A stretch of 64,000 nucleotides of DNA from positions 95,880,447 to 95,944,446 of the forward strand of contig CM073590.1 of assembly GCA_037074705.1 (NCBI GenBank), written 5' to 3'. Under the pieces are notes generated by a model, which was not told where the DNA came from, did not search any database, and saw nothing but the letters and a program-made list of their open reading frames with translations. This DNA is from Zhengitettix transpicula. Lineage: Eukaryota; Arthropoda; Insecta; Orthoptera; Tetrigidae. Of this stretch, positions 9,880 to 21,139 are shown in pieces (the first letter of the stretch is position 1; every line of letters starts with the position of its first letter). The position numbers were made by a program, and so were the translations under genes.

Positions 9880-12800
9880 TGAAAGATCTTTTTTATTTTG
9901 CAACACAGGCAAGGTATACAGAGCTTATCCCTATCGTGGGAAAGGTAGTATTGTTATTAATATGATGTGCCTAATAGTGGTTTTTATAAAAAATCGGTAC
10001 ATCGTTTTGTGTGGAACTATTCGCAATTTCAATGAATAATATGTCAATATTATGTTTTTAAAGTCATTCTCTAAGTTGTTATCAGAAGGAGACTTGCGAG
10101 GGAGTTTCGGGCGCAAGAAAGAATAGGGGAAAAACAAAAAAAATAGACCACAAATGCCAAAACTTGCGGACATTAAAAGTTTCGGTTGAAGCCACATTGG
10201 AGTTTATCTATTATTAAATAATATTGTGTCCATTCTTTTCTGTGGCTGAATTTGAGTTTCGTATTAGTTTTATGTATATTAGAAATTATTTCAAATTGTT
10301 GAAGTAATTAGAACTTCATGAGCTACGCTTTGAAGTTGTAAACAAGTTCCGTGATGTGGGCGTTAAGTATTATGGAACTGGTTGTACAATAGAAGTGATT
10401 CTATTTCAAATTGTCGTTGTAAAATTGGACAAATCAATGCCTATCAGATGTTTAAATACATAGAGAAATTTCGATCTAATAGAATTATTATGAGTAATTT
10501 ATTCTTTGTCTATGTGTATTATGTTTAATTATCATTTTATATTTATGAATAGTATTGCAAATTTTTATAATAAAAAAGACGACGAATATGAATGTTATAT
10601 GGATGTAGGTTCCTCGTTTTATCTAACTATAACTTCTCCACCATTATAGTTTGTGTTCGCCCTTTCTACTTCCCCTTTCAATCATAAGAAGTTAGTTTAC
10701 CGTGCTCAAGAAGTAGTTTCACGGTCTTACTACCCTTAGATTTATGTAGTTTTGACTGTCTTCCCAAGCAAAGGAACAAATGTGTTTCCATCATACAGAA
10801 ACAAAATTAACTTCCGAAGAATTTCCGGATGATTACACTTAAACGTTCTCAGTGGCGAGGTTTGCACTCGGACGTTTCGTCGACACGCACTGTTGACATC
10901 TGTCGAAGCGAAGTCGACGGCGCGTCAACCGTTTGGAAGCCAGAGATTATTTTTTTATAATTCCGTTTCAAACTATCAAACTTTGTAAAAATGATTTTTA
11001 ATACAAAAGTACTATTCTAGAATAACAATTACTATTAAAAACAAATGTATATATTTATTTAATTTGTTTCAAATTAAAATGTAGGTATCGTAATTGATTT
11101 ATTCGCACATTCAATGTTTTGTTCTCGGGATTATTTTTGCAAATCCGTTCACCCTATCTCTGCCCTTTGTGATGAGTATAGCAAGTGCTAAATCTCCTCT
11201 GTGACTGAACCTTGATGTTATAGATTTTAGCAGAAAAGAAACACGCGCGACCTGCCCTAGTTTAAATCACAGTTCCTCTGCAGGATTTCCGTAGGATGTA
11301 GTGGTTTTCTTTTGTCATCCTACAAAAAGTGGTCACTTCTTAGCTCAGATTCCAAATTTTTTGCGACAAAAATTTTAACTTCTATTGATTAAATAGACTG
11401 CTTACAGAAACTTTATGATGGACTATTTATGTATTGTAGAAGAGTCCTCAACACTATTGTATTCAACTTTCATTTATAGCCTCTCCGGTTTAGTAATATT
11501 AAGCCTCAATAATTATTCCTTATGAATATGCCAGTATTTCTATGTAATTATCGAAAATAAATGAAATTGCGATCGTTATATGTTCTGTCAAAGTAAATCT
11601 TCTGTTTTTATTTAATGGAACCGTCAAGCAACGTTCATTCACGCATTGTACATAAAACATACCTTTCAGACTGTTGAAAGTGCAACAATTTGATATTGAT
11701 CACTCGAATTAACCAGATATTTTGATTGTGGTTAGAACCTACCGTTTTTTCATGATAAATAAATGTATTAGGTAGTATGGGAAATTTAAGATTTCTATAT
11801 TTCAAACTGAATGATAGGTTTGTAAAATAATTGCTATCTGAGAGTTTCTGCTGGAGGATTTTTTTTAAATATTCAGTAAAAATTCCTCTACAACATATAA
11901 AACATTATAGTATCAATAGTTAGATATACACGAAGTAGCGATACTTTTCGAAATGTTTTTTCGGGTCTTACATGGAATGTGGAATGGAAAAAAGTAATGC
12001 TGGCAAATATTATGTGAAAGTGAAAACAACGGTGCCAAATAGAATAAACACAAGAACGAAGTAAAAGAAAAGTGACTGAAATATCGTTGAATAAGCGAGA
12101 AAGAGAACTATTCCAAATAAAGGGCAAAGTAAATGGGAGTCTGAACACTGATATTCAGTTATGCTTAAGTTATGTAAAAGCTAAAGCCATTGAGAAGACA
12201 AATATCGCTTTGGAGAATTTCGTCCCTATCTATGAATAATATATTTTTAAAAATATTAAACGATGAATTAGATGAATAAAGTAATTTTATAATGAAATAT
12301 GCTACGTTACAGAGGTGCCCCATATTACTTAATTCACAGTTTACCAAAATTAGTACAGTTGTTTCAATAGTGCATTTGATGGGCACGATAAGAAGTAAAA
12401 TTATGAGTGTTAAATATAATTTATTTCGAAGAAATATTTTTTTTAAAAGTACTTTATGCTGTGAGTAGAATGTGAGTTGTGTAACTACCCTGGAATGTGA
12501 ATAGTAATTTAAATTTCTAGGACCATAATATTACCATTCTGTGTGCGTCTACAGCATCGTTTGTTGTTCTGTGACGGAAAAAGATATATTCTTTATCTAA
12601 ATAATGTTTTTGTTTCACAGATTGGCCAAACAATGCGTATAGCTGCCACGTGTTACAGAATGCTTTCAGAACAGAAAATTAAAAATTCCCATGCTTTTTT
12701 ATTTTTGCAAGATAATAAAGATTTTAGATAGAAATGGTCACTTTAGATATGGTTATTCCTAACCATGTGATATTCATAAAATAAAATTACTACATTTCTG

Positions 12801-13655
12801 GAATGTAGAATTCGTAGTTTTCACGCTTGCTTAAAAGCTTCAAGGTCGAAGGGTGACAAAAAAATGTGAGTTAGGGGGTTGTTGAATTGCAATCGATCCA
12901 GGTTCTTGCCAAAGTGTAGTTACAAACTTGAATCTGCAAATTTATTAGGTAGGAATCTGAAATGGTCATGAAACGGGATAAATAATAAAATAAATAATTA
13001 ATGTTAAATTTAAGAGTATTCGTATTTATCCAGAGTAGAAACTCTATTAGAATAGAGTGTATACAGAATTTTCTATTGAGTATATTCCTCGAGCGACGCA
13101 CTGTGTCACATAATGTCTAAATTATACGTACCAATCTTGTTGCAGAATGGCAGTTAATGTGATCAGAGTATCATTACTACAAACCAAAGTCATTATAAAT
13201 ACGATCATTTTCACCGTAACCTGCTTTTTCCTAGTAATGAAAAAATTACCCTACTAGCCCACAAATTACAAACCAAGGAATGTCAACGAAATAAATGTCG
13301 CTACGGTTCACATATTCCGAGGTGTCAGCCCGAAATGAGTAACTTTAGGTATCCTGTCTCCTGGGGAATGTCTTGAGTTGGGATTATATTCAAGAGAGGT
13401 GGTCTTGATAATCGATAAAGTGGTTGGCTGCTTGGCGCCGCATAAAACTGCCTGTCGACGGCTCTTCGTATTCTTGCTGTATCTGCAACTTCTAATCCAG
13501 CTTACCTTATTTTTTGTTAGACAATTACTTTACATAGGACGTGGATTTGCATATATCCCCAATTCTGTCCTTAACTTCTTAAAAAGGAAGAATATATCCA
13601 TTTTATTGATAAAGACTGTTACAGAATAATATTAAGGGAGAAAAACCACACAAAG
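9880..13655. other. AT-rich intergenic sequence, nothing recognised
   Basis: No gene, RNA or repeat family is recognised. A CpG-richer patch at about 10850-10940 stands out from the background but carries no identifiable feature. Confidence 0.55.
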
Positions 13656-13790
13656 TCTCATATATTGAAATTAAAATATAAAACGTCTTTGTTAAAGTAT
13701 GTCAATTAGATAAATAGACAAAAATAAGTGCTAAATTAATATCTCACAATGTTTCTGCAATCCTTGTTGTTTTCGTCAGGTGATTAAAAA
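13656..13790 (-). repeat. Family B repeat, partial copy with CTGACGA/GAAAC core
   Basis: Read on the minus strand, CTGACGA (13779-13773) is followed after 17 nt by GAAAC (13755-13751) and then by a TTGTGAGATATTAA-like tail. The same arrangement with related flanks occurs at 17945-18080. It also resembles the arms of the palindromic elements at 58.6 and 60.3 kb. Only one arm is present here. Confidence 0.6.
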
Positions 13791-14469
13791 ATTATCTAAT
13801 TGATCTTGTATATTCTTAAAACAATTTAATAGGCGGATGCTTTCGACCTATCTGGTTATTTTCAACTTGTTCAAGCAGAAAACACCATGGTCATGATCAG
13901 TCAACGAACGAGTGCGTATTACAATAATGTACATCACAGGCGATGAAGCTAAAGTACAATATCTTGAGATAAAGTGTGCCGTTGTCATTAATTTATTAGA
14001 GTCTAATTTGTAACTTGCGCATTTGTGCTTCAACAGGTTAAAAATAAGCAGATACGTCGATAGGTTCCAACTATTAAATGGTTTTCAACAATATAGAAAT
14101 TATTTTGGCCTTAAGAAATTGATTTAATCTTGGTTTACCTATTAACACTTTTAATAAACATGTTCAAGTCTTCTTTCTTTTTAATCGAGTGTATCGTGTT
14201 CCGATTTTCTTAAGGGCAGTACTTTTTGATGACTTTTCTGCAAGGGCCTTATCTTAGTTATTTTTCGCAAGTGGGCAGTTTTATTTTGTTACATAATGAC
14301 TTCTATAAAATATTGTTTTTTCTATGTATCTTTTTCTTAGAAAAATTTATAGTAACATTGTAGCAAATTCATCGACAACTCTTTCTATCAATATTCTCCA
14401 ATTACAAGAGTTTGTTTCGCTTCTCTTGCAGTTTCCTTGTTGAACTACCATTGGAAAAAGAAAAGAAAT

Positions 14470-14550
14470 AACTTTTCGCATCCCCCCTTCAGTCCCTTTC
14501 CTACGCTTTAAGAGGGAACTTGCCACTATGTGCATTACCCTGTATGTAGC
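14470..14550 (+). mobile_element. Retroposon family A, copy 5 (3' fragment)
   Basis: CGCATCCCCCCTT, then CCCTTTCCTACGCT and a CTGTATGTAGC-like end, match the last 80 or so bases before the poly(A) tail of the complete copy at 47172-47710. It is a short diverged fragment. Confidence 0.6.
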
Positions 14551-15720
14551 TTTTCTATACCTTCTTCGTCTTCTTTCTTCATGCATTTATGTTCATCGTA
14601 ATTAATTCAGGAACGAAAAGTTGAGAAGGTGTAACATAGTCCTAATTTACAGAGCGAATATATTCGACTTCTATCGTTTCGAAAGTGAAAAATTTCATTC
14701 AGTTCCATTAATATTTAAATTATTTTGCGTGTATTATTGAGTAGTGGAACCAAAAAAAATAGTGTTATTTACGAATGTTTATAAATCTACATACTGCCAT
14801 TGTTTTTCGAATTTCTCATTTAAGTTGATTGATTGTATGACAGCCTTATCGGCCCCTAATGGCCGTTCAAAGACTGATACATTTTGTAAGTTTTTATTAA
14901 ATTCTTTATTACATTGAAAAGCAATGTATTAATGACACAGTGAGAAACATTAACGAAGCCAAAACTGTAGTAAGTTCTGAATAATGTTGTGGAATATACA
15001 AGAAGGAAGTATAAATATATGCAGTTAGTTGGATTATCGCAAATTAATATAAAATTAACATTTCAAGTTATTGACGATGAGAAAGCTGCAGGATCTGTGA
15101 TTCTGAGTCGTAAGTTCGAGTCCCCGTTCGACCATTCTAGAGTGCGCGTCATATTTCTTGGCGGCCCAGTTTAGTGTTTCCCTGTGCAGGTGCTAACCTC
15201 TCTCCGCGTTAGGTAGTTGTGGTGTATGTGTTTATTCCGCGCTGCCATCCTTCCCACAATCTGTGACACACCATCGTTGCTGACATGGTTTTAGTAATCT
15301 CGGCATACTGATGTATTTTATTAAACTTTAAATCTCCGTTTATAAAATACTTTCATAAAGAGTAAATGATAATAGATACTAGAAATCAAACGTTTGCAGT
15401 CCATAATGTTTTGTAACTTAATTAAATAATGAAAATAACTTGAAAAAATGCATTTTTTAAAATTGTAGGTGTCTTTAAGGAATATGATAACTAGTAACGG
15501 GAAATTTTGAAAACTCTACCTTAAGACCGGCTTGTTGAAAGTCAATTATTTATTAAATTTCTCCGAATCAAGAGTTTGGTCCACGTTTTCTAACCTTTTC
15601 TGACCTTAGATATAATATTTTGCAAAATTATATAAGCTGAATAAGCATATACCATAAGCTCATCTAAAAAACTTAATATTTCAATCATGAAAAAGAGATG
15701 AAGATGTTCGCACTGAGCCC
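14551..15720. other. Intergenic, possible Pol III-like remnant only
   Basis: AAGTTCGAGTCCCC at about 15111-15124 resembles a Pol III B box, but no matching A box or tRNA fold is visible. Nothing else is recognised. Confidence 0.35.
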
Positions 15721-15721
15721 T

Positions 15722-15795
15722 GATCGATGGTTTAGCTTAGTAGTAGAGCTTACTAAGCAGTGGTCGCCAGTTCGATTCTCGGCTGCGTCGATTAT
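15722..15795 (+). repeat. tRNA-like sequence (tRNA pseudogene or SINE head)
   Basis: TAGCTTAGTAGTAGAGC resembles an A box and D-arm. About 35 nt further, GCCAGTTCGATTCTCGGC resembles a B box and T-arm. The acceptor arms pair poorly, so this is probably a tRNA-derived repeat rather than a working tRNA gene. No anticodon can be assigned with confidence. Confidence 0.45.
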
Positions 15796-15799
15796 GTTC

Positions 15800-16755
15800 C
15801 ATTCTTCTTCAGGATAGAAGTCTCTAAGCTTTAAAAACAAGGATACCTCTATTACGACTTGATAGAGCGGAAGTCTATTACGCTAATAAATTGCTACTAC
15901 TTTGACCGATCAGGCTTTAGTACAGATTCACACAAATCCTACGAATCGAAGCAGATAACGAAGATGCAACAGATATAATGTGCGCACATCAAAATATAAA
16001 ATACTGTTTTAGTCAACTATTATTCGTTTCCGATGCATTTTTTAATTTTAGAGTGGCAGATACGACGGCTGCATTTTTGACTGTATTTGATTTTTTCTTA
16101 GCATCGCCAGAGAATAAGCTGGATTGTTAATCATAATTTTCAACCATGTTTTATAGTTATATACAGAATTTGTAGTTAAAAAGCTTTTTGTCTCCAAATG
16201 TAATATAAATATTATATAAACAAGTACATTTTTACACAGAGACGTTATTTTATGAATGTTTTATCCAGGAGATTTATGATACTCCTGTCGATCATTGTCA
16301 ATCAGTAATTGTGTCAATTCAAAATATTTTAAATCAATTACGTTTTGAAAAAGGTAGGGAGTTATGAAGGAAATGAAACTAACGTCAGCGTCATATATAT
16401 AGTGACCGAATGAAACATACTCGCTAGAGGCCAACTCTGCTGGGGCGAGCAATAAACTGCGGAATCAACTCTACAGTCTCAGATCAATATCTCTTCTCTC
16501 TCAATTTTATTGTAACTATTGAGGATTGCTTCCGTATAAAGTACGGCCTCGCACAAGGAGGGAGTTGATTATTCCAGCTAAACTGTGCAATTAATTCACA
16601 CATTTACGCGTGTGATGTGGGATTAATTTGAATGAAGTTACGTTTATTTATATTTGTCATGATGTAACAATTAAGTTTTTGACACAATAATATCGAATAT
16701 TTTATAATTTAAAGTGTATTACACAAACATTGTGTTACTTATATATATATTCGAT
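15800..16755. other. Intergenic sequence, nothing recognised
   Basis: No feature is supported on either strand. The short open frame at 16261-16452 has no recognisable domain. Confidence 0.5.
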
Positions 16756-16759
16756 AAGT

Positions 16760-16803
16760 ATTTGTATTTGTTTCTTCATATCACAAAGAATCCTAACACT
16801 AGG
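16760..16803 (+). repeat. 40 bp direct repeat, left copy
   Basis: The block TTTGTTTCTTCATATCACA followed by AATCCTAACACTA occurs here and again at 18368-18408 in the same orientation, differing by about one base. Its nature is unknown. Confidence 0.75.
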
Positions 16804-16809
16804 ATTAAA

Positions 16810-17940
16810 ATATTTGTAGTTAATTCATGGGAGTTTAGATTATTAGAATATAATTCATGTTTAGTTTCTTACAAAACTAATTCACCTTTATTTTGGATTT
16901 GACATAATTCTGACTCCTAATTTTAATCGAATCTGAAAAGAGGATGTGCATTTAAAAGAGTTTTAGAAATGGATTTACAATTCACCCCTCCTCTCATTCT
17001 GTTCTAATAATTTTCGTATTTCCTATCAATATCCTGCGCGGAACGGCTTTGAGTCAGGGGGAAAGATCCACCAGAATTGGTTGCGGGTTATCCTGATCCT
17101 CTTCCCATACACTTTTTCGTTAAATCTGACTTCATTATACTAACAATCCCTTCCGTGGAAAAGATTGCCTCTTCATAAAGATGTACCGATCGAGCATGAC
17201 TGCTTTTAAATATTATGATGGCCTTTGCATTCAACACAAAGCATTTTTTGCTTGAAATCTTGGTCATTTTTATGCTGTTACCGTGTTGCAACTTCCACAA
17301 GGTAGTGTATGACTTATTACACGCATTAATACCAGGACTCAAAACGTACTTTATTTCAAGGAGTATTAATGTGTTATATACAGATAAATTCTAAGATACT
17401 TATCACAAGACAAACTATTAACCAATACATCCGACGTCTGCTATTGAAAAATTTGCACTAATTCATTCATATGCGAAACGTATGACAAATGTTTCTAAGA
17501 TTAAGTCTATTACCACATGAATGATCAGACTGACATGCTCTAGCTTTGAATCTTCCTTCGCCTTTTTCCCTGAATACGGAAAAAGATTCCTTACTTTTGG
17601 GAACTATCTTATCCTTTTCGTTTGTAATTAATTTAGTTTTAGTTCTTGGTCGTTACCTTAACACCCGACATTTTACTCAATTTAGTTCAATTTCCTTTCC
17701 TATTTCGCACTAACACTTCATCTTTATGTACTTTACTTTGTCCACACCACAGACAACGTTAAACCCATAAAACGTATCTACAAATTTAACCACACCATTG
17801 TCAAAGACAGCTTAACATCTGACGTTTCTTGGTCAGTCATGGTATACAACTAACAATTTTACATAGGTTTGGTTATTATTGTAGGGCCTTGGACATTAAA
17901 CTTTCTTCACCGTGTTCCCCGTTTTCACATAACCATTTAT
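16810..17940. other. Sequence between the two 40 bp direct repeats
   Basis: No coding feature is recognised. It may be a single insertion bounded by the direct repeats, but no terminal structure supports that. Confidence 0.4.
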
Positions 17941-17944
17941 TATT

Positions 17945-18080
17945 TACTAATTGGGAAAAAAATCAAATATAAAACGTGTGTGTTAAAATAAAGTATAATA
18001 ATAAATAACAATAACAGCTAAATTGAATATCACACGACGTTTCTGCAATCTTTGTACCTTCGTCAGGTGATTAAAAAACG
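17945..18080 (-). repeat. Family B repeat, second partial copy
   Basis: On the minus strand CTGACGA (18066-18060) and GAAAC (18043-18039) are 16 nt apart and followed by GTCGTGTGATATT. The upstream block AATATAAAACGTGTGTGTTAAA resembles the corresponding part of 13656-13790, showing that both are copies of one repeat with a longer shared body. Confidence 0.65.
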
Positions 18081-18367
18081 CAAGTGTCGTAAAACCGACA
18101 CACCGCACACTGGTGCGAACTCAAAACGATATTAAACGCTGTCTAATTAATTACAAGAATATTCTTTAAAATTTTTATAAAATTAACTCATCCAAGCTTT
18201 CTTAAAATTTTTTTTATCACCAATGTTCATACCATAACTTTGCTTGGTGGGTTTAGTAATCAAACAAATAAAGTTTTATCTAAAATAAGCAACATTATAA
18301 CAATATCTTATGCATGGAGCTGAAATGAAATTATAAATTATGTTTTATTCATTAAGATAAAAAGAAT

Positions 18368-18408
18368 TTGTATTTGTTTCTTCATATCACAAGAAATCCT
18401 AACACTAA
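18368..18408 (+). repeat. 40 bp direct repeat, right copy
   Basis: This is the partner of 16760-16803, in the same orientation and about 1.6 kb downstream. Confidence 0.75.
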
Positions 18409-18409
18409 T

Positions 18410-19140
18410 GAGCATAAAGCTCACTTATTTTTATTTTTTTACAATTCATATCGTTGAACATAAAACAACCATATCAACAGATTAAAAGTACTTACACAAC
18501 TTAATTCTTGAAATTAAAAACCTCCGTGTTAATAGTAAAATATTATACAACTTCATTCTTTCTATACAGTCGAGAATACTTGCTAATTGCTTCTGTATAG
18601 TTGCGAAAAATATATGTTGTACATTTTTTTAAACTATTCGTATAATTTGTTTGTTAATTTTATTTTGACAATTTTTTCACTCAAATTTATTTATATAAAA
18701 ATTGCTTTTGGTGTCTGATTTGGTACGGATATCTAAAAAAAGTTAGAAGGTGGGTGAGCTAGCTAAGGACATCTAGTTGTTCACAGTTCTGTAGAATTAT
18801 GATAGCTGGATCACTCGGAAGGAAAGGGCCGGTAGCTTTTCAAATAGGCTATTGTTTAATATTTAATGGGCAGATGAAATAAGGATTTAGAAAATTTCAA
18901 AACATCTGGGAAAGAGATAATTAAGTGACGCTCAAACGAGGCATTTAAGTGCTGTGTCAGTTATAAAAGCACTTTGCCATATGAAAAGTTTGATAGAGGA
19001 TATAAGAAAATCGGAATTGAAACACAAGACTGATAATTGAGAATAATAGTGTACGAATCAGATTATCGTTCGGCCCTACTTTGCACAATCTAATTTCAAC
19101 TTAAAATAAAGGAAGATGAGAGCTAGGTGTAGAGAGCTGT
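18410..19140. other. Intergenic sequence, nothing recognised
   Basis: AT-rich with no supported feature. Confidence 0.5.
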
Positions 19141-19159
19141 GTATGTGTGCGTACTGTTA

Positions 19160-19265
19160 ATAGAGGCTTGACACACGTGGAAGCCGCCGTGAGTCACGGC
19201 TCGTGATCGATCGCTCCATTCACACGCTGTCGCGCGCACCTGCCTACTATCGAGCGTTCCATATG
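19160..19265. promoter_or_regulatory. CpG-richer island with palindromic AP-1-like site
   Basis: A short GC-rich patch in AT-rich surroundings contains CACGTG (E-box) and CCGTGAGTCACGG (19187-19199). The latter is palindromic around a central G and includes the AP-1 core TGAGTCA. A CGCGCG run follows. No transcript start can be assigned, so a regulatory role is only an inference. Confidence 0.25.
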
Positions 19266-19269
19266 CTGC

Positions 19270-20220
19270 CTGCTGAACCTGGCCACTGGCCTAGTAGTTC
19301 TCTTCTATAAGTCTCTGATTTATTTATATTTACAATTCCTCATATATTGACTACAGCGAATAAACTGAACTTTCAGAATTCCTCTGCAGATGATAACTCG
19401 TTCAATACACGAGTCAGTCGTATTTCTGCGTCCGTTCAACCTTCGATTATTTCGGCGTGCGCAACTGTACTAAAATATAAAGGATGACATTAAACCATTC
19501 CGGGACTTAATTTTCAATTGTGCTTGATCGGTCGACGTAATGCAGATTTCAGCATTTCCCTTCATTTTCAGCCGAACGTTCCTTAAAATACTCTAAATCT
19601 GTCTACTCTTTATTTCAGTTCCTATTCTGTGTCTATCGCTGGCCTTTCATACACGTCCCGCCTTAATATCTACGTGCTTACTTTTTTTGTCCACTCTTTG
19701 GACACTTATAGAACAGTGACAATTCTGAGCACTACAACAGCAGCAGTTCTCTAACTGGACCGTAACGGCACTGTAAATTTTTTGCTTCAAATTCTCTTCG
19801 AGATGCTATTAGTTCATATTTCTACATATTAAAGAATCAATAATGTAAACAATTCAATGTATAATCCTAATAATAAACTCTACAGATGATTATTACGTAA
19901 CACTGCTTTTGATAATCACGTCCTCACAACATAATCATAAATATACCACGTGCCAGTGAATTTTGCCGGCAATCATTCAGGGATGATTGGCTAATTTATT
20001 TATTTTATGATATTGCAGCCATTTTGTTCGATAACGGCGAGATAGCGACGCTCTGATGAATCAGCCTACTTTCGTATCGACAGTCTCGGTGTACGTTGTG
20101 TTTAGCAGTTGATTCATTTCGAAATTGCAATCTTACGCTTCTCTAGTTTTGGTGAGTTAATCCAAATCGAATTATCTAAATCATCGCCAAAGATCGAAAC
20201 ATTGTAGTTGTAGAAAAAGC
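19270..20220. other. Intergenic sequence, nothing recognised
   Basis: No open frame, RNA or repeat is supported. Confidence 0.5.
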
Positions 20221-20222
20221 TC

Positions 20223-20396
20223 TGTGGTTTCCACCCGGCTAATTAATTAAGTAATTAAGACGTGACGTTTCGACGATCAACAGCTCTGTCGTTATATTTG
20301 AGGCGAATAACTATTTTCCACTTAATCTGGAAGGCGACGGCAGAGTTGTCGGTCGTCCAAACGTCGCGTCTTAATGATTTTTTGGTGGAAACCCAG
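20223..20396. mobile_element. Foldback element 1 (174 bp inverted repeat)
   Basis: The left arm (20223-20291) begins TGTGGTTTCCACCCGG and runs through TTAAGACGTGACGTTTCGAC. The right arm (20335-20396) is its diverged reverse complement, beginning on that strand CTGGGTTTCCACC and including TTAAGACGCGACGTTTGGAC. The loop is about 43 bp. No transposase lies inside; this is a foldback or miniature inverted-repeat element. Confidence 0.8.
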
Positions 20397-20399
20397 TAT

Positions 20400-20995
20400 A
20401 ATATGTATCGTATGTATTTAATTTCTTTATGGTAATACATGACTCGCAAACGTTTTCTCTGGCCTTGTGTCAAGTAGCTATGTAATTTCAAAACTTATTA
20501 AAAATTTAATACGTTTAAGAACTACGTTTACTCATTAATTGTTCAAAATTGTGATTTAAGAACAAATTTTATAAATGGTTTGGTGTTCATATATGGTATG
20601 AGAGTGTTGGCAAAAGAAGGCTTCAAGTTCAACTTACGGTATCTCCATATTTTTTTCTTGGAGCGAGGAACTAACTGCTTTAGTTGTATTGCTTGAACTT
20701 ATCATAGTAGCAGACTCCTAATCTCCGAACACTGTTAGTAAGCAATCAGAATCCGACCTAAAAATAGAACACCAATATAAAGTAATAATAATAATTCTAA
20801 ATACAAGCTTCATGAAGCTACCCTAAAACAGATAAACGATAACTAAAAAAAATTTAAATTTAAAAGTGCAGGCAGGATGTTTCGATGAGGATTGGCGTCT
20901 TTTTCGAACGACGGGAATCTATCGACTAGAAATTAAACGTAAGATCTAAAATCAAAGATATATAAGGGTCAAAGAATTTTAAAAAATCATACAAC
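20400..20995. other. Spacer between the two foldback elements
   Basis: No feature is recognised. Confidence 0.5.
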
Positions 20996-20996
20996 T

Positions 20997-21137
20997 TGAA
21001 CGAACAATTCTTGGGCTTCCACCTGGGTCATAGTAGGATTGAGCCACAACGTTTCAATGGAAAACTCGCCCATTCATCGAAACTTCGTGGCTCAACCCTA
21101 CTATGACCCAGGTGGAAGCCCAAGAATTGTTCATTCA
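20997..21137. mobile_element. Foldback element 2, near-perfect 59 bp arms
   Basis: The left arm 20997-21055 and right arm 21079-21137 are reverse complements with about four mismatches over 59 bp, around a 23 bp loop. The arms contain TTGGGCTTCCACCTGGGTCA. The high arm identity suggests a recent insertion or ongoing arm homogenisation. Like foldback 1 it places a TTCCACC block in the outer arm and an ACGTTTC block next to the loop. Confidence 0.9.
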
Positions 21138-21139
21138 AC

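Noticed and set aside
15722..15795. Functional tRNA gene
   Set aside because: The acceptor arms pair poorly and no anticodon loop can be placed confidently; a tRNA-derived repeat is more likely.
20997..21137. Rho-independent terminator or CRISPR-like repeat
   Set aside because: The context is animal nuclear DNA; the arms are too long for a terminator and there is no spacer-repeat array.
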